A program made the position numbers and the translations under genes. This document shows positions 61,662 to 64,000 of a stretch of DNA of 64,000 nt, piece after piece (position 1 is the first letter of the stretch; every line of letters begins with the position of its first letter). Location of the stretch: assembly GCF_014205225.1 (NCBI RefSeq), contig NZ_JACHNB010000001.1, positions 9,033,501 through 9,097,500 on the forward strand, in the 5' to 3' direction. The notes beneath the pieces are model-generated. The model was given only the letters and a program-made list of their open reading frames with translations, ran no database searches and was not told the DNA's origin. The DNA comes from Actinoplanes octamycinicus (lineage in GTDB: Bacteria; Actinomycetota; Actinomycetes; Mycobacteriales; Micromonosporaceae).

Positions 61662-62375
61662 ATGAACCCGATCACCTGTGCCGGCGTGCACTTCGGCTAC
61701 CGCCACGCTCCCGTGGTGCGGGGCGTCGACCTGGCGGTCCGTCCCGGCGAGCTGGTCGCGCTGCTCGGCACGAACGGCGCCGGCAAGACCACCACCATGG
61801 ACCTGCTGCTCGGTCAGCGCCGCCCGGATGCCGGCACGATCCGGGTGCTGGGCCGCGACCCGTGCGCCGACCGCCGCCGGCTCACCGCCGAGGTGGGCGT
61901 GCTGCCGCAGGAGAGCGGCTGTGCACCCGGGCTGACCGTGGCCGAGACCGTCCGGCTGTGGCTGCGCCTGCACGGGCGCCGCGACGTCCACCGGGCGACG
62001 GCCGCCCTGCTCACCGAGGTGGAGCTGACGCACCGGGCCGATCTCCGGGCCGGCCGGCTGTCCGGCGGGGAGCGGCGCCGGCTCGACCTGGCCGTGGCTC
62101 TGACCGGCCGCCCCCGGCTGCTGTTGCTCGACGAGCCGACCACCGGCCTCGACCCGCAGTCCCGCGCGCACACCTGGGCGCTGCTGCGGGCACTGCGCGA
62201 GCAGGGCGTCACCATCCTGCTCACCACCCACTACCTGGAGGAGGCGGAGGCGTTGGCAGACCGGATCGCCATCATGGACGCCGGCCGGGTCGTCTTCACC
62301 GGCACGCTCGACGAGGCCGGCGGCCCGGGCTCGCTGGCCACCACCTTCCACCGCATCGCCGGGCAGCCACGATGA
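61662..62375 (+). CDS. ABC transporter ATP-binding protein
   Basis: A 237-residue ABC ATPase: Walker A GTNGAGKTTT (about 40), signature LSGGERRRLDLA (about 135), Walker B LLLLDEPTTGLD, switch His in LTTHYLEEAEALAD. DrrA-type drug or lipid exporter class. I chose ATG 61662 (MNPITCAG). It overlaps a 53-codon ORF by 4 bp; permease follows. Confidence 0.92.
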   Translation: MNPITCAGVHFGYRHAPVVRGVDLAVRPGELVALLGTNGAGKTTTMDLLLGQRRPDAGTIRVLGRDPCADRRRLTAEVGVLPQESGCAPGLTVAETVRLWLRLHGRRDVHRATAALLTEVELTHRADLRAGRLSGGERRRLDLAVALTGRPRLLLLDEPTTGLDPQSRAHTWALLRALREQGVTILLTTHYLEEAEALADRIAIMDAGRVVFTGTLDEAGGPGSLATTFHRIAGQPR

Positions 62376-62533
62376 CCGGCCACCGGGGACCCCTGGCCAG
62401 GCGGCCCTCCGACAAGCCGTCCCGGCCTGCCGCTCGCCGCCCCGCCGTTCTCCACGATCACGTTCTTCGCGGTGATCTCGGCGAACCGGCCATCGACCGC
62501 CATCAGACCCCCTCCTCAGGAGCACCACGATGA
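62372..62533 (+). CDS. 53-residue ORF bridging the ABC genes, unknown
   Basis: A 53-codon frame joined by ATGA overlaps to both the ATPase stop and the permease start, so it could serve translational coupling. The protein (MTGHRGPLARRPSDKPSRP...) is basic and not recognised. The other strand of the same stretch begins with AGGAGGGGG before ATG 62503 and about 24 codons of strongly coding-like sequence, so this may instead be a remnant of another gene. Confidence 0.3.
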   Translation: MTGHRGPLARRPSDKPSRPAARRPAVLHDHVLRGDLGEPAIDRHQTPSSGAPR

Positions 62534-63264
62534 GCCGTCACTGGTTACTGATCGCCGGGTCCGAGTTCACGCTGCTCCGCCGCAGCCCTTTCACACTGGT
62601 GATGGGCGCGGTGTTGCCGGCCGCGCTGGGACTGATGATCCTCTGGGCGGAGGCGGACACCGGCCGGGCCGGTCCGGGCGCCACCGCCGGATTGTTGCTG
62701 GTCACGGTGATCGCCTTGACCAGTTATGTCTCGGGCACCACGACGCTGGCCGCCCGCCGCCGCCAGTCGGTCCTGCGCCGGCTGCGGGCCAGCGGCGCCT
62801 CGGACGCCGCGATCCTGGCCGGCGTGCTGGCACCGTCGGCAGCGCTCACCGCGGCACAGATCTTGCTGCTGTTCGGCATCGCCGCGGCCGGCGACGGTCT
62901 CGGCCCGGTCGCTGCCGGGCCGCTGCTGCTCGCTGTCGTGGCCGGCACCACGCTCGGCTGTGCGCTGGCAGCGCTGACCGCCGCGGTCACCTCCGCGCCG
63001 GAGCTGGCCCAGTTGACCACGTCGCCGATCGCGCTGGCCTGGCTGGGCGGCGCGCTGTGGACCGCCCGCACCGCGCCGGACGAGGTCTCCACGCTGATGC
63101 TCGCCCTGCCCGGCGCCGCGGTGACACAGCTGGCCCGGATCGCCTGGCACGTCCCCGGCGCCACCGGCCTGTTCCCGGCCGCCGTCTTCCTGGTCCTGCC
63201 GGCCTTGGTCGCCGTCCCGATGGCCGCCCGGCTCTTCCGATGGGATCCCCGGGACACCTCTTAA
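62530..63264 (+). CDS. ABC-2-type transporter permease
   Basis: A 244-residue permease with six hydrophobic segments and the ABC-2 pattern: FTLLRRSPFTLVMGAVLP near the start, a cytoplasmic coupling region with RRRQSVLRRLRASGAS near 80, and LARIAWHVPG before the last helix. AGGAG lies 7 nt before ATG. It partners the upstream ATPase in exporting a drug or peptide, probably controlled by the divergent two-component system. Confidence 0.88.
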   Translation: MSRHWLLIAGSEFTLLRRSPFTLVMGAVLPAALGLMILWAEADTGRAGPGATAGLLLVTVIALTSYVSGTTTLAARRRQSVLRRLRASGASDAAILAGVLAPSAALTAAQILLLFGIAAAGDGLGPVAAGPLLLAVVAGTTLGCALAALTAAVTSAPELAQLTTSPIALAWLGGALWTARTAPDEVSTLMLALPGAAVTQLARIAWHVPGATGLFPAAVFLVLPALVAVPMAARLFRWDPRDTS

Positions 63265-63661
63265 CCCGGCAAGCCACCGCGACTCAGCTCCATCTCGGCC
63301 TGTCACGGCCGGCCGAGGCAGGTCGGTCCCCGCGGGTCGGCCGGCCTGTCGGGGCAGGCCGGTCGCGGCCAGCTGGGGCAAGTCGGCCGGGGCGAGCCGG
63401 CGGGGCGGTCAGGACAGGGTGGCCTGCTCTGGCCGGTCGCGGGCGATCGGTCAGGGCAGGCCAGGCACGGGCGATCGGCCAGGGCAAACCGGGCGGGACA
63501 GTCCGGGCGCGATAGGCCGGGCGGGACAGGCCGGGCCGGGCAGGCCGGGCGGGACAGGGCGGGCTGGACAGGCCGGGCGGGACAGGCCGGGCTGGACAGG
63601 CCGGGCGGGACAGGCGGGCGGGACAGGTCGGCAGCTGAGGGGAGGGGTCGAGGTGCGGGGC
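63265..63661. repeat. Degenerate 14-bp G-rich array
   Basis: The 397-bp gap between the permease and the convergent monooxygenase gene is filled with a G-rich imperfect repeat; the clearest 14-bp unit is CAGGCCGGGCGGGA (about 63500-63640). The 14-bp step breaks reading frame, so coding is unlikely. G runs suggest possible G-quadruplex on the plus strand. Confidence 0.75.
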
Positions 63662-64000
63662 TCAGGGCAGGAAGTCGGTGCGGCGCAGGCGGGCGGTGCG
63701 GCGGCGGTACTCGGCGGCCATGCCGGGCCAGTTCGTGACCACTCGGCCGGACGCGGTGCGGTACCAGCTCTGGCACGACGTCCAGACGCTTCCCGCGAGG
63801 CGGGTCTGCAGCTCCTCGTCGTAGGTGGCGGCGACGTCCGGACGTACCTCAAGAAAGGTTTGATGATGATCGATGTGATTGACGGCCTGGGCGATCCAGC
63901 GGGCCTGGGCCTCGTGGAAGTAGACCACCGAGGTGTTCCCGGTGTTCGTGTTCGGGCCGTAGACCAGGAACATGTTCGGGAAACCGGGCACCGCCATGCC
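63662..64000 (-). CDS. Flavin-containing (Baeyer-Villiger-type) monooxygenase, C-terminal part
   Basis: The C-terminal 112 residues of an FAD-dependent monooxygenase; the 5' part lies beyond the window. GFPNMFLVYGPNTNTGNTSVVYF is the conserved C-terminal region, followed by WIAQAVNHI and SCQSWYRTASGRVVTNWPG. These enzymes insert oxygen into ketones or hydroxylate amines. The array at 63.3-63.6 kb lies after its stop. Confidence 0.88.
   Translation of the reverse strand, partial: GMAVPGFPNMFLVYGPNTNTGNTSVVYFHEAQARWIAQAVNHIDHHQTFLEVRPDVAATYDEELQTRLAGSVWTSCQSWYRTASGRVVTNWPGMAAEYRRRTARLRRTDFLP

Overview
This 64 kb window is very GC-rich chromosomal DNA with strong G/C preference at third codon positions and many GTG/TTG starts. 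A mycothiol-dependent-isomerase-type protein, a motility receptor and an actinobacterial fadA2/fabG4/htdX-type fatty-acid locus point to a mycelial actinobacterium. Micromonosporaceae, for example Actinoplanes, is the best guess (inference, not proven). No rRNA, tRNA, CRISPR array, prophage or intact insertion sequence was seen. Most of the window is ordinary core and accessory chromosome with short operons.

Layout. 1-7.1 kb: end of a proline-catabolism PutA, an RraA-like aldolase, a HAD phosphatase, small conserved proteins, DUF2804 and a benzaldehyde-type aldehyde dehydrogenase. 7.2-11.1 kb: a repeat-rich weak ORF pair, NTF2-like, YggT and flavoprotein genes, a 56-bp minisatellite, a lipoprotein and a PadR regulator. 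11.2-20 kb: acetyl xylan esterase and RecD2 helicase divergent from a 24-bp gap, a frameshifted membrane protein, a DUF4360 secreted protein, YibE/F, an acetoacetate-decarboxylase-like protein and a chemoreceptor. 20-22.3 kb: a PTS-dependent dihydroxyacetone kinase (dhaKL divergent from dhaM and an HPr). 23-24.4 kb: GH10 xylanase with a CBM2. 25.5-29 kb: fadA2/fabG4/htdX-like locus. 29.1-35 kb: two convergent LuxR paralogues with expanded repeats, VOC proteins, a MerR regulator and an SDR. 35-37.8 kb: acyl-CoA synthetase and dehydrogenase operon. 38.1-41 kb: DUF1990, macrodomain, HEAT and MerR-HEAT genes. 41.5-46.7 kb: a 1,738-residue SF1 helicase-nuclease. 46.8-52.3 kb: flavoprotein-methyltransferase fusion, XRE-cupin regulator, crotonase-like, 2-hydroxyacid dehydrogenase and membrane glycosyltransferase genes. 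52.5-59.1 kb: PhoX under a PHO box, then GH51 and GH43 arabinan/arabinoxylan enzymes. 59.4-63.3 kb: a two-component system divergent from an ABC exporter. The window ends inside a flavin monooxygenase.

How the genes work together. Acetyl xylan esterase, GH10 xylanase, GH51 arabinofuranosidase and GH43 form a scattered arabinoxylan-degrading set; the GH10 and GH51 promoters carry related CGAAAC-type repeats. The two fatty-acid loci (26.8 and 37.8 kb) share a similar palindrome in their promoters. The DesK/DesR-like pair probably controls the neighbouring ABC exporter. PhoX probably belongs to the PhoP regulon.

The most unusual content is non-coding. One family of long hairpins shares a GGTGTCTCG core. 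A three-copy module pairs consensus actinobacterial DnaA boxes with a conserved ~48-bp block at a fixed 27-28 nt spacing. Several minisatellites are also present, some inside genes. Leaderless transcription (TANNNT-like box 6-8 nt before ATG/GTG) appears to be the norm for many genes here.
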